Source of the DNA: Planctomycetaceae bacterium
GTDB taxonomy: Bacteria > Planctomycetota > Phycisphaerae > SM23-33
Assembly (NCBI GenBank): GCA_039680605.1
Contig: JBDKTA010000025.1
Span: 62,001 to 126,000 of the forward strand
Direction of reading: 5' to 3'
Length of the DNA stretch: 64,000 bases
How positions within the stretch are numbered: the stretch's first letter is position 1; every line of letters begins with the position of its first letter. Positions 32,102 to 41,161 of the stretch are shown here, piece after piece. Below the pieces are notes generated by a model, which saw only the letters and a program-made list of their open reading frames with translations, was not told where the DNA came from and searched no databases. Both the position numbers and the translations under genes were made by a program.

Positions 32102-32238
32102 GCCTCAGTTATGGGCTGTGTCGCGGGCGTCCCGCCCGCGCGTGGCGAGGCCGTCTCGGCCTCGCTGCCCAACCGCCGCAGGCGAGACGCCTGCGGTACT
32201 CGCGGGCAAGATGCCCGCGACACGCATGTAACTGAGGC
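32102..32238. repeat. Composite palindrome: four hairpins inside an outer inverted repeat
   Basis: Outer arms GCCTCAGTTATG (32102-32113) and CATGTAACTGAGGC (32225-32238) enclose TGTCGCGGGC (32119-32128) and GCCCGCGACA (32213-32222). Between them stand four perfect hairpins with 5-nt loops: CGCGGGC-GTCCC (32122-32140), GCGAGGCC-GTCTC (32145-32165), CCGCAGGC-GAGAC (32176-32196) and CGCGGGC-AAGAT (32201-32219). It fills the gap between the aminotransferase and the next gene. It is a mobile or structured element of the palindrome family seen elsewhere in the window. Confidence 0.85.
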
Positions 32239-32250
32239 ATTGCCCTGACA

Positions 32251-33381
32251 ATGTCTGATACGAAGAAGGTCCTCCTGGTCACAGGGCACTATCTGCTGTC
32301 CAAGCGGCGGGCTGGATTCCATGCCTTGGCCGAGGCGTTCTGGCAAAAGGGCTGGCAGGTGCTGTTCTTTACCGGAGCCCTGAGCCGCCTGTCCCGCCTG
32401 AGGCGCGACTATCGCCTGCAGTACCCGGTGCTGGCCGAGGCCAATCGCATCCGCCCGGTCAAGGACCGGATGGACAGCTTCGTCTGGTACACGCCCTGGC
32501 ATCCGGCGTCGGTCCGCATGCGGTGGCTCGAGCGCCTCACGTACCGATGGTTCGCCCGGTACGGCCGCCAGGACATCGGCCCCAGCCGGGCGTTCGTCGA
32601 AGAGGCCGACCTGATCATCTTCGAGAGCACCCCGGCGCTGCTGCTGACAGAGGCCTTCAAGGAGATCAACCCGCGGGCGCGCTACGTCTACCGCGTCTCG
32701 GACGACATGCGACTGCTGGGCAACCACCGCGTGGTCCTGGACGCCCAGGACCGCCTGGCCGGCACGTTCGATTTGATCAGCGTCCCCAGCGAACCGCTGC
32801 TGGAGAAGTTCCGGCAGTACCCCCAGACGCGGCTGCACCTGCACGGCATCAACAAGGATGTCTTCGACGCCCCGCACGAGAACCCGTACGACCCGGCGTG
32901 GGAGGCCAACTGCCTGTTCGTGGGCGCCAGCCGCCTGGATTACGCGGTGCTGGCCGCGGCGGCGGGTCAATTCAAGCGGTGGGCGTTCCACGTCATCGGG
33001 CCTTTCAGGAATCTGCCCCGCGCCGCCAACATCATCGCCCACGGCGAGATGGAGTTTCTCAAGACCGTGCCGTACATCCGCCACGCGGACATCGGCCTGC
33101 ACACGCTCGCGCACGTTCCGGGCGCGGAGTGTTTCACCAACAGCCTCAAGGTCATGCAGTACTGCTACTGCCGCCTGCCCATCGTCGCGCCGGAGTTCCT
33201 CCGCACCCCGCGCCGCAACATGTTCTACTATCGCCCCGGCGACGCCGAATCGATCGCCCACGCCCTGCGCCAGGCCCGAGCGTTCGATCGGGCGGCCTAC
33301 ACCCGCGACGACATCCTGTCATGGACAGACCTGGCGAGCCTGTTGGCCGGCGAAACGACGTCCGCCGCCACACCGCGCTAA
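32251..33381 (+). CDS. GumK-like glycosyltransferase
   Basis: A 376-residue GT-B enzyme. Its N-terminal half matches the GumK pattern (KRRAGFHALAEAFWQKGWQV, WYTPWHPAS, DLIIFESTPALLL, RYVYRVSDDM), and the second half has a donor-binding region with ECFTNSLKVMQYCYCRLPIV. GumK adds glucuronic acid to a lipid-linked oligosaccharide in xanthan synthesis. Next to a uronic-acid pathway, transfer of a uronic sugar is a good guess. It starts 12 bp after a large palindrome, so transcription from the wbp-like genes may be modulated there. Confidence 0.78.
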   Translation: MSDTKKVLLVTGHYLLSKRRAGFHALAEAFWQKGWQVLFFTGALSRLSRLRRDYRLQYPVLAEANRIRPVKDRMDSFVWYTPWHPASVRMRWLERLTYRWFARYGRQDIGPSRAFVEEADLIIFESTPALLLTEAFKEINPRARYVYRVSDDMRLLGNHRVVLDAQDRLAGTFDLISVPSEPLLEKFRQYPQTRLHLHGINKDVFDAPHENPYDPAWEANCLFVGASRLDYAVLAAAAGQFKRWAFHVIGPFRNLPRAANIIAHGEMEFLKTVPYIRHADIGLHTLAHVPGAECFTNSLKVMQYCYCRLPIVAPEFLRTPRRNMFYYRPGDAESIAHALRQARAFDRAAYTRDDILSWTDLASLLAGETTSAATPR

Positions 33382-33396
33382 CCCGAAAACGGCATG

Positions 33397-33553
33397 CACC
33401 GCAGAGACCGCAGAGACCGCAGAGAAGCAACCGGCTCAAAAACAGTACGCCGCAGTGTCGTCAGTTGAAAAGAACACACAATCCACGAAAGCGCCCCGCA
33501 CTGTGCTGTATTTTTCTTGAAATGCCTCTGCGATCTCCGCGATCTCCGCGGTG
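33397..33553. repeat. 28-bp inverted repeat built of CCGCAGAGA units
   Basis: The left arm 33397-33424 contains three 9-nt units (CCGCAGAGA). The right arm 33526-33553 is its complement with four mismatches (units TCTCCGCGA). The arms enclose about 100 bp between two convergent glycosyltransferase genes. It resembles the CGCAGAG-rich repeats at 22860-23192 and may have the same origin. Confidence 0.65.
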
Positions 33554-33564
33554 AAACATCCGGG

Positions 33565-34632
33565 TTAGAGCCGCGGCTGGTCGCATACCTGGCGGTAGAG
33601 CGATGCGACCTGCCGGGCGGTGTTGCCCCAGGTGTATTTCGCCGCCTGCGCCAGGCCCTTGGCCGCCAGTTCCCTGGCCACATCGTCGCGCAGGGTTTGC
33701 TTGACCGCCTCGGCCAGCGCCGCCGGGTCCGACACGTCGACCTGCAAGGCGGCCTGTCCGCACACTTCGTCCAGCGACGAGCCTCGCCCGCACACCACCG
33801 GGCATCCGCACGCCATCGCCTCGAGCACCGGAAGGCCGAAGCCCTCGTAGGCGCTTGGAAACAGCAGGCACCGCGCCCCCGCGTATAACAGCCGCAGATG
33901 TTCGTCATCCACATACCCGCACTGGATGATGTCCCCGCCGTCGTCGCTGCGCTGCCCGACGGACACAAGCTTGAGCCCGGGATACTCCGCGGCCAGCCGC
34001 TCAAAACACTGCCTTGCCGCCTTGAAGCCCTTGTAGGGCTTGCGGTCGCCCATGCAGATGATGTACGCGTCGAGCCCCAGCGACTTGCTGGCCGCGGCGA
34101 TCTGGTCGGCGGCGACCGGCCTGAAAGCCTCCGACACGCCGTTGGGAATCACCGTAATTTTGCCCGCAGCCTGGGGGAGCATTTCCGCAAGATCGCGCCG
34201 CGTCGATTCGCTGGGGCAGATGATCGCCCCGGCCATGCCGGCGGCACGCTTGAGCATTCTTGAGGCGATGAAGACCTTGCCCCGGCCGAACATCTGGGGG
34301 AACTTGAAGTGGATCAGGTCATGCACCGTGACGACAAACGGCGTGGGCGGCCGCACCGGAACGTTGTAGTGCGGGAAGTGCCAAAGATCCGCCGGCCCCA
34401 GGCTACGAAAGAACCCCCCGCCCCACCACTGCTCGCGCAGCGAATAGAGGGCCGCGTCATAAGGGGCGACCTGTCCGGCCGATCGGGCTTCGTCCGCCGC
34501 GCCGGCCATCACCAGGCGCAGCCCCGCATCGACGCGCGGCAGGTGCGTGCAGAGTTCCTTGACGTAGCGCCCGATGCCGGTCCGCCCCCAGAGGCGCGCG
34601 TCGATCACGATGGTTTGCGGGCAAGTCATCAC
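33565..34632 (-). CDS. GT4-family glycosyltransferase
   Basis: A 355-residue GT-B enzyme. The N-terminus has IDARLWGRTGIGRYVKEL, the acceptor-side loop of GT4 mannosyl/rhamnosyl-type transferases. The donor site is SAYEGFGLPVLEAMACGCPV (E-x7-E). It is the last gene of a minus-strand operon (GT4, asnB-like, GT4) and overlaps the asnB-like stop by 4 bp (ATGA). No membrane segment is present, so it should act at the inner face of the membrane. Confidence 0.88.
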   Translation of the reverse strand: MMTCPQTIVIDARLWGRTGIGRYVKELCTHLPRVDAGLRLVMAGAADEARSAGQVAPYDAALYSLREQWWGGGFFRSLGPADLWHFPHYNVPVRPPTPFVVTVHDLIHFKFPQMFGRGKVFIASRMLKRAAGMAGAIICPSESTRRDLAEMLPQAAGKITVIPNGVSEAFRPVAADQIAAASKSLGLDAYIICMGDRKPYKGFKAARQCFERLAAEYPGLKLVSVGQRSDDGGDIIQCGYVDDEHLRLLYAGARCLLFPSAYEGFGLPVLEAMACGCPVVCGRGSSLDEVCGQAALQVDVSDPAALAEAVKQTLRDDVARELAAKGLAQAAKYTWGNTARQVASLYRQVCDQPRL

Positions 34633-36560
34633 TCGGGAAATTCCACGTCAAATTGTTCCGCCCAGGCGATCAGGTTCACGCACCGCCACATGCAGTGATC
34701 ATAATCGCTCTGGCCGCGGCTCATCCGGCTGAACATGTCCATCATCGCTTCGTGCCTCAGGGCCGGTACGGCGCGGGCTCGCGGCGAGGTCAACACCTGC
34801 TGGTACCAGCCGCCCAGCCCCTGCAGCCATTCCAGACCCGGCGTGGCAAATCCGATCTTGTCTTTGCGGTCGAGGATGACATTGGGCACTGTCCCGCGCA
34901 TGGCCGCACGGAAGACGCGCTTGCCGGGGTAATCGCGGGAGACAAGGTATTCCTCGGGCAGCGAGAACACGAACTCGACCAGCGCCGGCGTGAGGAAGGG
35001 GACGCGGCTTTCGATCGAATACGCCATCGAGTTGTGGTCTTCGTATCGCAGCAGTTGCGGCAGGCTGTTGTCGAAGATGGACTGATTGAGCGTCTGTCGC
35101 AGAACGTCGGGCCCCTTGACGCGCCAGATCGGCTCGCCGGCGACGCCATGGCGGGCGAACCAGCGTGCGTCGATCCATCGCGGCAGCAGACCTTTGCCGC
35201 CCAGGCGGCGCCCGATTTTCTGCAACGCCGTCGGCGCCAGCAATCCGCCGGCGTGCAGCAGCATGCCCAGGCCGCTCTGGCCGCCCAGGCGCGACGCCCC
35301 GCGCCAGAAGTGCAGCGCGGGTCCCAGCCGCATCTGTCGCAGCAGCGAAGCGAGGCGGCAGGAAAGATACGGCACGTAGCCGGCCAGCATCTCATCGGCC
35401 CCTTGGCCGTCGAGCATCACCTTCATGCCCGCCTCGTGCGCTCGGCGGAAGACGCGAAACTGCGCATAGATGCTCGGGCTTCCGAACGGCTCGTCCTGCG
35501 CCGCCAGCAGCGCGCCCAGATCCGAGAGCAGGTCCCGCGGCGAAAGGGCGATCTTGTGCGACTGCGCCGCGGCCCCGGCGGTGATCACGTCGACGTACCG
35601 CTCTTCGCTCAGGGCGTTGTCGGCCACGTAGCTGAAGGTCGACAGGTCGCTCTGGGGCCCCAGGCCTGCGCGTGCGAGCATGGTGATGGCCGAGGAGTCC
35701 AGCCCACCCGACAGCGCCACGCCCAGCGGCACGTCGCTGCGCAGGTGCATCGTGACGCTCTGGGAAAACAGCTCGCCAAGCCGCCGGGCGGCTTCGTCGA
35801 AGGACAGATCGGTGGTGCGGCTGAGATCCAGCCGCCAGTACCGCACGGGGCTCAGCCGCGCCGGCGCGTCCAGCGACACCTTGACGTAATGCGACGACGG
35901 CAGAGCGTAGATGCCCTCGAAGAAGGTCTCCTCGCCGCTGTCGCTGAGGCCGAACCGCAGGTACTTGTAGACCCGCGCGGCGTTGGCTCGCCGCGGCAGA
36001 GCGGGCAGTTGCAGCAGCGCCTTGATCTCGGAGGCGAAGGCCAGCCCGCCCCGCCAGAACGTGTAGTAGAGCGGTTTGATCCCGAAGAAATCCCGCGCCA
36101 GCACCAGCGTGCGCTCGGCGGCGTCCCAGATGCCAAAGGCGAACATCCCCACCAGGCGGGTCAGGCAGCCCTCGCGCCACTGGCTGTATGCCGCCAGCAG
36201 AACTTCCGTGTCGCACTCGGAACGGAACCGGTGCCCGGCTTCTTCCAGCTCGCGGCGCAGGGCCCGGTAGTTGTAGATCATCCCGTTGTAGACGATGGTG
36301 TAGCGTCCGTCGGGCGAGGACATCGGCTGCGCGCCGGCCTCGGAGGGGTCGATGACGGACAACCGGCGGTGGACCATCGCCACGGAGGGTTCGCGAAGAT
36401 CTGTCGCGCTGCGGGAGATAACGGAGGCGCCTCGCCCGTTCCATCCGAAGAACCCTTCGCCGTCGGGCCCGCGATGCGCCAGGCAGCGGCCGATCGCCGT
36501 CAGCAGCTCGGCGTCGATGCCGCCCTGTCCGCCCGCCAATATTCCGGCAATACCGCACAT
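34629..36560 (-). CDS. asnB: Asparagine synthase-like glutamine amidotransferase
   Basis: A 643-residue protein from ATG 36560, placed so that Cys2 (MCGIAG) is the glutaminase nucleophile. The class II amidotransferase domain holds LAHRGPDGEG and VYNGMIYNY. The synthetase domain has the PP-loop ALSGGLDSSAI and LDGQGADEMLAGY. In polysaccharide clusters, such enzymes amidate uronic-acid carboxyls rather than make free asparagine. The nearby uronic-acid pathway makes this plausible. It lies 8 bp downstream of one GT4 gene and overlaps the next by 4 bp. Confidence 0.9.
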   Translation of the reverse strand: MCGIAGILAGGQGGIDAELLTAIGRCLAHRGPDGEGFFGWNGRGASVISRSATDLREPSVAMVHRRLSVIDPSEAGAQPMSSPDGRYTIVYNGMIYNYRALRRELEEAGHRFRSECDTEVLLAAYSQWREGCLTRLVGMFAFGIWDAAERTLVLARDFFGIKPLYYTFWRGGLAFASEIKALLQLPALPRRANAARVYKYLRFGLSDSGEETFFEGIYALPSSHYVKVSLDAPARLSPVRYWRLDLSRTTDLSFDEAARRLGELFSQSVTMHLRSDVPLGVALSGGLDSSAITMLARAGLGPQSDLSTFSYVADNALSEERYVDVITAGAAAQSHKIALSPRDLLSDLGALLAAQDEPFGSPSIYAQFRVFRRAHEAGMKVMLDGQGADEMLAGYVPYLSCRLASLLRQMRLGPALHFWRGASRLGGQSGLGMLLHAGGLLAPTALQKIGRRLGGKGLLPRWIDARWFARHGVAGEPIWRVKGPDVLRQTLNQSIFDNSLPQLLRYEDHNSMAYSIESRVPFLTPALVEFVFSLPEEYLVSRDYPGKRVFRAAMRGTVPNVILDRKDKIGFATPGLEWLQGLGGWYQQVLTSPRARAVPALRHEAMMDMFSRMSRGQSDYDHCMWRCVNLIAWAEQFDVEFPE

Positions 36561-36568
36561 AGACGCTC

Positions 36569-37798
36569 TCAGACCCCCAGTTCCTGGTAGACCTTCAGCA
36601 ACGCCTGCCGCTGGCGCACCCAGGAATACTTCTCCTGGGCCGCTTGCATACTGGCGGCCGTGAACTCGCCCTTCTGCCGCCGGCTCAGGCAATCTTCAAC
36701 CGCCGAGGCGATCTGCCGCGCCGAGCCCATCGGGTACACCTCGCCGATGCCCTGGTCCTTGACGATCTTGCGAAGCTCCGGAAGATCGCTGGCACAAACG
36801 GGAACCCCCGCCGCGATGAACTCAAAGAGCTTGTTGGGAGTGCAGAAGCGATTATTCAGGATGCCGTCGTCCGTATACGGAATGATCCCCATGTCCGCCA
36901 GGCGCGTGAACCCCAGCAGCCGCGTCTGGCTGACCGGCGGGGCGAAGAAGACGTTGGCGATGCCCTTGCGGGCGCAGGCGGCCTTGAGCGACCTTGCCAA
37001 CTCGCCTTCCCCCAGCATCAACAGGCGAACGTCGGTGCCCAACTCGGCGAAAGCGGCCACGAGGTTCTCCAGGTTCCGCTCCGGGCCGATGTTGCCTTGG
37101 TACAGCACGTTGAGCCCGCCCTTCGGAACTGCGAAGTGCCCCAGGAATTCCTCCCCCGTCACAGCCGCGGGGGGACCGGCCGCCTCATGGCTGTTGTAGA
37201 CGACGGCCGGCATGGCGATGGCGTAGAACTCGACCATTTGCCGGGCGATGGAGTCGTTGACGGTGATGACGCGGTCGGTCTGGCCGATCAGCGACGTCTC
37301 GACGCCTTTCCAGTATTCCTGAAAAGCTTTGTCCTTCACCTGGTACGGCCACAACTCGTGAGAGTCGTAGATGATCTTCGCGCCGGGCGCTATCTCGCGT
37401 TTGAGCTGCACGGCGGCAGGCAGGGTGTCCAGGTCGTGGCAATGGATGACGTCGTACGCGGCCGTCGGGCACCGCCGCACCAGCACCTCGGCGGCGCCGG
37501 CCCGCTTCCACCCGCCACTGGCCCGGTAGAGCCTCTTCTGGACCTGGTAAAACCACGGCCAGGCCTTCAAGAGCGTCTTGCCCTTCTCGACGAACCGTCG
37601 CCGCCAGCCCAGCCCCTGCAGGTCTTGCGAACTGCACAGAACCAACTCCACGCGGCCGTCCAGCAGGCCCTGTTCCACCGCCGCCGGTACGCTCACCAGC
37701 GTGACGCTCCTGCCCGAGTCGGCCAGGGCGTTGGCCTCGGCGACGATGCGGCGGTCGATCCGGGTCGCATGGGCGGAGAGCATCAAGATGTTGGACAT
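36569..37798 (-). CDS. GT4-family glycosyltransferase
   Basis: A 409-residue GT-B transferase, the first gene of the minus-strand operon. It has YDVIHCHDLDTLPAA and IYDSHELWPYQV in the acceptor domain and GGLNVLYQGNIGPERNLENL, then FEFIAAGVPVCASDLPEL in the donor domain. A good promoter lies 30-55 bp upstream. The substrate is not predictable. Confidence 0.87.
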   Translation of the reverse strand: MSNILMLSAHATRIDRRIVAEANALADSGRSVTLVSVPAAVEQGLLDGRVELVLCSSQDLQGLGWRRRFVEKGKTLLKAWPWFYQVQKRLYRASGGWKRAGAAEVLVRRCPTAAYDVIHCHDLDTLPAAVQLKREIAPGAKIIYDSHELWPYQVKDKAFQEYWKGVETSLIGQTDRVITVNDSIARQMVEFYAIAMPAVVYNSHEAAGPPAAVTGEEFLGHFAVPKGGLNVLYQGNIGPERNLENLVAAFAELGTDVRLLMLGEGELARSLKAACARKGIANVFFAPPVSQTRLLGFTRLADMGIIPYTDDGILNNRFCTPNKLFEFIAAGVPVCASDLPELRKIVKDQGIGEVYPMGSARQIASAVEDCLSRRQKGEFTAASMQAAQEKYSWVRQRQALLKVYQELGV

Positions 37799-37824
37799 GT
37801 CGTCATCCTGTTCACAGAAAGGCG

Positions 37825-37853
37825 ATTATACGCCTCTGCCTGGCCGCTAACAA
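37825..37853 (-). promoter_or_regulatory. Sigma-70-type promoter of the GT4-asnB-GT4 operon
   Basis: On the minus strand TTGTTA (37848-37853) and a perfect TATAAT (37825-37830) are 17 bp apart. Transcription should start near 37818, 20 nt before the ATG at 37798. The -10 box lies in a small palindrome (AGGCG-ATTAT-ACGCCT). Confidence 0.7.
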
Positions 37854-37920
37854 TACGCTCCCGCCCGAACCGGCGGAAAGCGCGTGATTCACAGGCCTCA
37901 AATCGCTAGAATCGGCCACG

Positions 37921-38661
37921 ATGCCGATGTTCAGTCTCAAAACCTATGAGCACCTGATCCGCTCGCTGGGGGCGACCGCTCGGCCGTTCGTCACGTTCGC
38001 TCGTGGCTCGGCCGGCCTGGCGCTGCGGCTGGACGTCGACTACGACCTGGCGTTGGCCGCCGCCGTGGCGGCGATCAACCAGCGCCTGGGCGTTAGAGGC
38101 ACGTTCTTCATCCAGGTCTCATCGGCCGTGTACAACGCCTGCAGCCCCGCCGACCGCCAGGCCATCGCTCAGATCGGCGAGGCCGGCCAGTTCATCGGTC
38201 TGCACCACGACGCCCGCGGCACGGTTTTGGACAGCGACCAGCTCCAGCGCGAGTACGACGTGCTCGAACGCCTGACCCCGCAGGTGCAGCGGGTCGTGGC
38301 GTGGCACAATCCGCCAGCCGACACCGCGTCGCTCGATGCCGCCGCCGAGAAGGCGGGCTTCCTCAGCACCTACTGTCCGGAGTTTTTCGGACCCGACCGC
38401 TACGTCTCCGACAGCAACTGCCGGCACCGCGCCGAGCAGATCGCCGCCTTCGCCGGCGCCTGCCGCGCCCCACTGGTGCAGGTGCTGCTCCATCCAGTGA
38501 TCTGGAGTTTCGACGCCGACGGGATGGAAGACGTCCTTGCGGCCCTGTTTGGCGCCAAGGTAAACCAGCTCGGCAGGGACTTCATGCAGAATCGCCTGTG
38601 GACCAACGCGCTGTGCCAACGGGCCCTGCGCATGCTGGACGCCGAGGTTCGCAAGGCATGA
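37921..38661 (+). CDS. Polysaccharide deacetylase-like protein
   Basis: A 246-residue protein. GLALRLDVDYD (about 34-44) carries the Asp-Asp metal site and GLHHDARG (about 97-104) the His pair of the NodB-like deacetylase fold. AWHNPP further on matches a later motif. No signal peptide is present, so the substrate is probably a cytoplasmic sugar nucleotide or lipid-linked sugar. A TAGAAT box ends 8 bp before the ATG, which would place the transcript start at the start codon (leaderless). The stop overlaps the formyltransferase start by 4 bp. Confidence 0.65.
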   Translation: MPMFSLKTYEHLIRSLGATARPFVTFARGSAGLALRLDVDYDLALAAAVAAINQRLGVRGTFFIQVSSAVYNACSPADRQAIAQIGEAGQFIGLHHDARGTVLDSDQLQREYDVLERLTPQVQRVVAWHNPPADTASLDAAAEKAGFLSTYCPEFFGPDRYVSDSNCRHRAEQIAAFAGACRAPLVQVLLHPVIWSFDADGMEDVLAALFGAKVNQLGRDFMQNRLWTNALCQRALRMLDAEVRKA

Positions 38662-39443
38662 GCCAGTCGCGCTCCATCGTCCTGTTCGCCGACGAAGTCG
38701 GAATACCGCTGGCGCTGGCGTCGGCCGGCGCCGGCGCGATCGCCTGCGTCGTGGTCGACCCCAAACGCGCCACTGCCGTGGCCGCGGCCGAGCAGGCCTG
38801 CCGACCATTGGCGATCCCCGTCCTGGCCCACCCTTCACCGCAAGGGCGCCGGGAATTCGAGGCCGCCGTCGGCGACCTGTCTGCCTCACTGGGCCTGGTG
38901 GTTTCGTACAATCGGATTCTCTGGCCGGACCTGCTTGGGCTGTTCCCCCGCGGCGTGGTGAACCTCCACGGCAGCCGCCTGCCGCAATATCGCGGCGCCA
39001 ACGTCCTGCAGTGGGCCATTATCAACGGCGAGACGCAGACCGCCATGACGATGCATTACGTCGACCAAGGCGTCGACACCGGGGCGATCATCGCCCAGCG
39101 CGACGTCCCGATCGCCCACGCCGACACCGCCCTGGCGGTTCGCGAGAAACTGATGTCGGCCGCCGCAGCGCTGCTTGAGGAATACCTGCCCCGCCTCGTC
39201 TGCGGGCGGCTGTCCGCCCACGCCCAGGACGAGGCTTTGGCAAGAGTCTGGCCTCGGCGCCGCCCGCAGGACGGGCGCATCGACTGGTCCTGGAGCGACC
39301 GGAAGATCCACGACCTGATCCGGGCGCTGGTGCGGCCTTGGCCTGGAGCGTTCTACCGCGACCGCGCGGGGCAGGACGTCACCATCGACCGTTACATGAG
39401 CCTGGGCGAGATTGCGGCGCTGCGCCGCGAGGTGGGGTCATGA
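38658..39443 (+). CDS. Sugar N-formyltransferase-like protein
   Basis: A 261-residue member of the formyltransferase family (Fmt/ArnA N-terminal domain). It has the catalytic core NLHGSRLPQYRGANVLQWAI, in which Asn and His activate N10-formyl-THF, and the Asp in DQGVDTGAII. The length is right for a sugar formyltransferase such as those for Qui4N or Fuc3N, and too short for methionyl-tRNA formyltransferase. The gene is coupled to both neighbours by ATGA overlaps. With the upstream deacetylase it could replace an N-acetyl by an N-formyl group. Confidence 0.82.
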   Translation: MSQSRSIVLFADEVGIPLALASAGAGAIACVVVDPKRATAVAAAEQACRPLAIPVLAHPSPQGRREFEAAVGDLSASLGLVVSYNRILWPDLLGLFPRGVVNLHGSRLPQYRGANVLQWAIINGETQTAMTMHYVDQGVDTGAIIAQRDVPIAHADTALAVREKLMSAAAALLEEYLPRLVCGRLSAHAQDEALARVWPRRRPQDGRIDWSWSDRKIHDLIRALVRPWPGAFYRDRAGQDVTIDRYMSLGEIAALRREVGS

Positions 39444-40153
39444 TTGCCGCCGCCCATCAACCCAACTTCTTCCCCTGGATGGGGTACTTCCGCAAGATCG
39501 CCCGGTCGGAGGTGTTCGTCTTCCTGGACGCGGTGCCCTTCGGGTCCAAGGGAACCTGGATCAACCGCGTCAAGATGATGGTCTCGGGCGCCGCCCAGTG
39601 GGTCATCTGCCCCGTGGCCAGCGCCCACGAGAAACGCATCTGCGAGATCACCATCGTCGAACCCTCCCCCTGGCGAAAGAAGCTCATCAAGACCCTGGAG
39701 ATGAACTATGGCAAGGCCGCCTGCTTCAAGGAGGTCATGCCCTGGATCGAACCGATGATTCTGCGCCAGGAAGAAAATCTCTCCCGGTACAACATCCAGA
39801 ACATCCTGGAGATCTGCCAGCGCCTCGGGCTGCACCGGCGATTCGTGCTGCACTCGGAACTGCCTCCGGGCGAACCTCACGAACTGCTGGGAAGCGAGCG
39901 GCTGGCCGCCATCTGTTCGCAACTCGGCGCCGGCGTCTACCTCGCCGGCGACGGGGCCGACGACTACGAGCAGCAGACCGCCTACGACCGAAAGGGCCTG
40001 CGCCTGGAGCGTCTGGGCTTTGTGCCCCAGCCGTATCCCCAGGCGGGCGCCGCCGGGTTCGTCGCCGGCCTGTCTGTTCTGGACTGCCTGTTCAACGTGG
40101 GCGTCGAGGCAACCGCTTCGATGCTCACACACGACCCTGGAGCCCCACAATGA
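39440..40153 (+). CDS. WbqC family protein
   Basis: A 237-residue protein whose N-terminus (MIAAAHQPNFFPWMGYFRKI, then VFLDAVPF and TWINRVKMM) is the WbqC signature. WbqC proteins occur in many O-antigen clusters next to aminotransferases, formyltransferases or methyltransferases. They are thought to form an amide or acyl bond with an amino sugar, but the reaction is not well defined. The start overlaps the formyltransferase stop and its own stop overlaps the methyltransferase start (ATGA in both cases). Confidence 0.9.
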   Translation: MIAAAHQPNFFPWMGYFRKIARSEVFVFLDAVPFGSKGTWINRVKMMVSGAAQWVICPVASAHEKRICEITIVEPSPWRKKLIKTLEMNYGKAACFKEVMPWIEPMILRQEENLSRYNIQNILEICQRLGLHRRFVLHSELPPGEPHELLGSERLAAICSQLGAGVYLAGDGADDYEQQTAYDRKGLRLERLGFVPQPYPQAGAAGFVAGLSVLDCLFNVGVEATASMLTHDPGAPQ

Positions 40154-41160
40154 CCCGTTTGGTTTGCCCATCGGACCAGTCGGCCCTGAGCGCGGCCGGC
40201 GAGAGCCTGACCTGCCCCTCGTGCGGCCGCAGCTATCCCGTGCGAGAGGGCATCGCTCGCTTCGTCTCGGCGATCGCGGACGATTCACAGAAGCAGGTCG
40301 AGGCGGGTTTCGCCTACAAGTGGACGCGCGACGAGTGGGGCTTCGAGCCCAAGCACATCGAGTTGATGCAGGAGTTCTTCTGGACGCGGTTCGGTTTTTC
40401 GAGCCATGCCGACGTGGCGGCGTTGTTCGGCGGCAAGACCGTCCTGCACGCGGGGATCGGCTCGGGGCAGTGCGAGCAGCATTATCTTCAGCACTGCCGC
40501 GAGGTCTGGGGACTGGATATTTCGCAGAGCGTCGACGCGGCGCAGCGCAACTGGCACAAGCACTACCCTGACCTGGCCGGCAGACTGCACCTGGTGCAGG
40601 CCGACCTGATGAGCATGCCGTTTGACGACGGCGCGTTCGACATCGTCTTCAGCGACGGCGTGCTGCACCACACGCCCGACACGCGTGCGGCGCTGGGCGC
40701 CATCACCGCCAAGGTGCGCCCCGGCGGGCTGGTGGTGTTCTACGTATACAAAAAGAAGGCGCCCATCCGCGAGTTCGTCGACACGTACCTCCGCGACCGG
40801 ATATCGGACCTGCCGCCCGAGCAGGCCTGGCAGGCGATGGAACCGCTGACCGCCCTGGCGCGCGACTTGTCCCGCCAGAAACTCCAGATCGCCGTCCCGC
40901 AGGACATCCCGCTGCTGGAGCTACAGGCCGGCACTTTCGACCTGCAGCGATGGCTGTATTGGAACGTCATGAAGCTCTATTGGAATGAGCTGCTTGATTT
41001 CGACGGCAACAACCACGTAAATTACGACTGGTATTATCCCAAGTACGCTTGGCGACACACGGCCCAGGAGGTTCAGAACTGGCTCGATGAGCTGCGTCTG
41101 GAAACCCTGCACCTGCAGGCGGGCGATTCAGGAATCAGCGTCATAGCCAGGAAGGGTTGA
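40150..41160 (+). CDS. SAM-dependent methyltransferase with N-terminal zinc ribbon
   Basis: A 336-residue protein from ATG 40150. The first 45 residues form a Trm112-like ribbon (CPSDQSALS ... LTCPSCGRSYPVREGIARFV). A class I methyltransferase follows: motif I VLHAGIGSGQCE, then FDIVFSDGVLHHTPDT (motif IV region). The C-terminal 130 residues are specific. The usual motif I E/DxGxGxG is altered (HAGIGSGQ). Likely O- or N-methylation of a sugar or a lipid-linked glycan. It lies 2 bp before the first radical SAM gene. Confidence 0.85.
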   Translation: MTRLVCPSDQSALSAAGESLTCPSCGRSYPVREGIARFVSAIADDSQKQVEAGFAYKWTRDEWGFEPKHIELMQEFFWTRFGFSSHADVAALFGGKTVLHAGIGSGQCEQHYLQHCREVWGLDISQSVDAAQRNWHKHYPDLAGRLHLVQADLMSMPFDDGAFDIVFSDGVLHHTPDTRAALGAITAKVRPGGLVVFYVYKKKAPIREFVDTYLRDRISDLPPEQAWQAMEPLTALARDLSRQKLQIAVPQDIPLLELQAGTFDLQRWLYWNVMKLYWNELLDFDGNNHVNYDWYYPKYAWRHTAQEVQNWLDELRLETLHLQAGDSGISVIARKG

Positions 41161-41161
41161 G

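Noticed and set aside
38658-39443. Methionyl-tRNA formyltransferase (fmt)
   Set aside because: The protein is about 50 residues too short and lies inside a sugar operon, with no def or sun neighbour.
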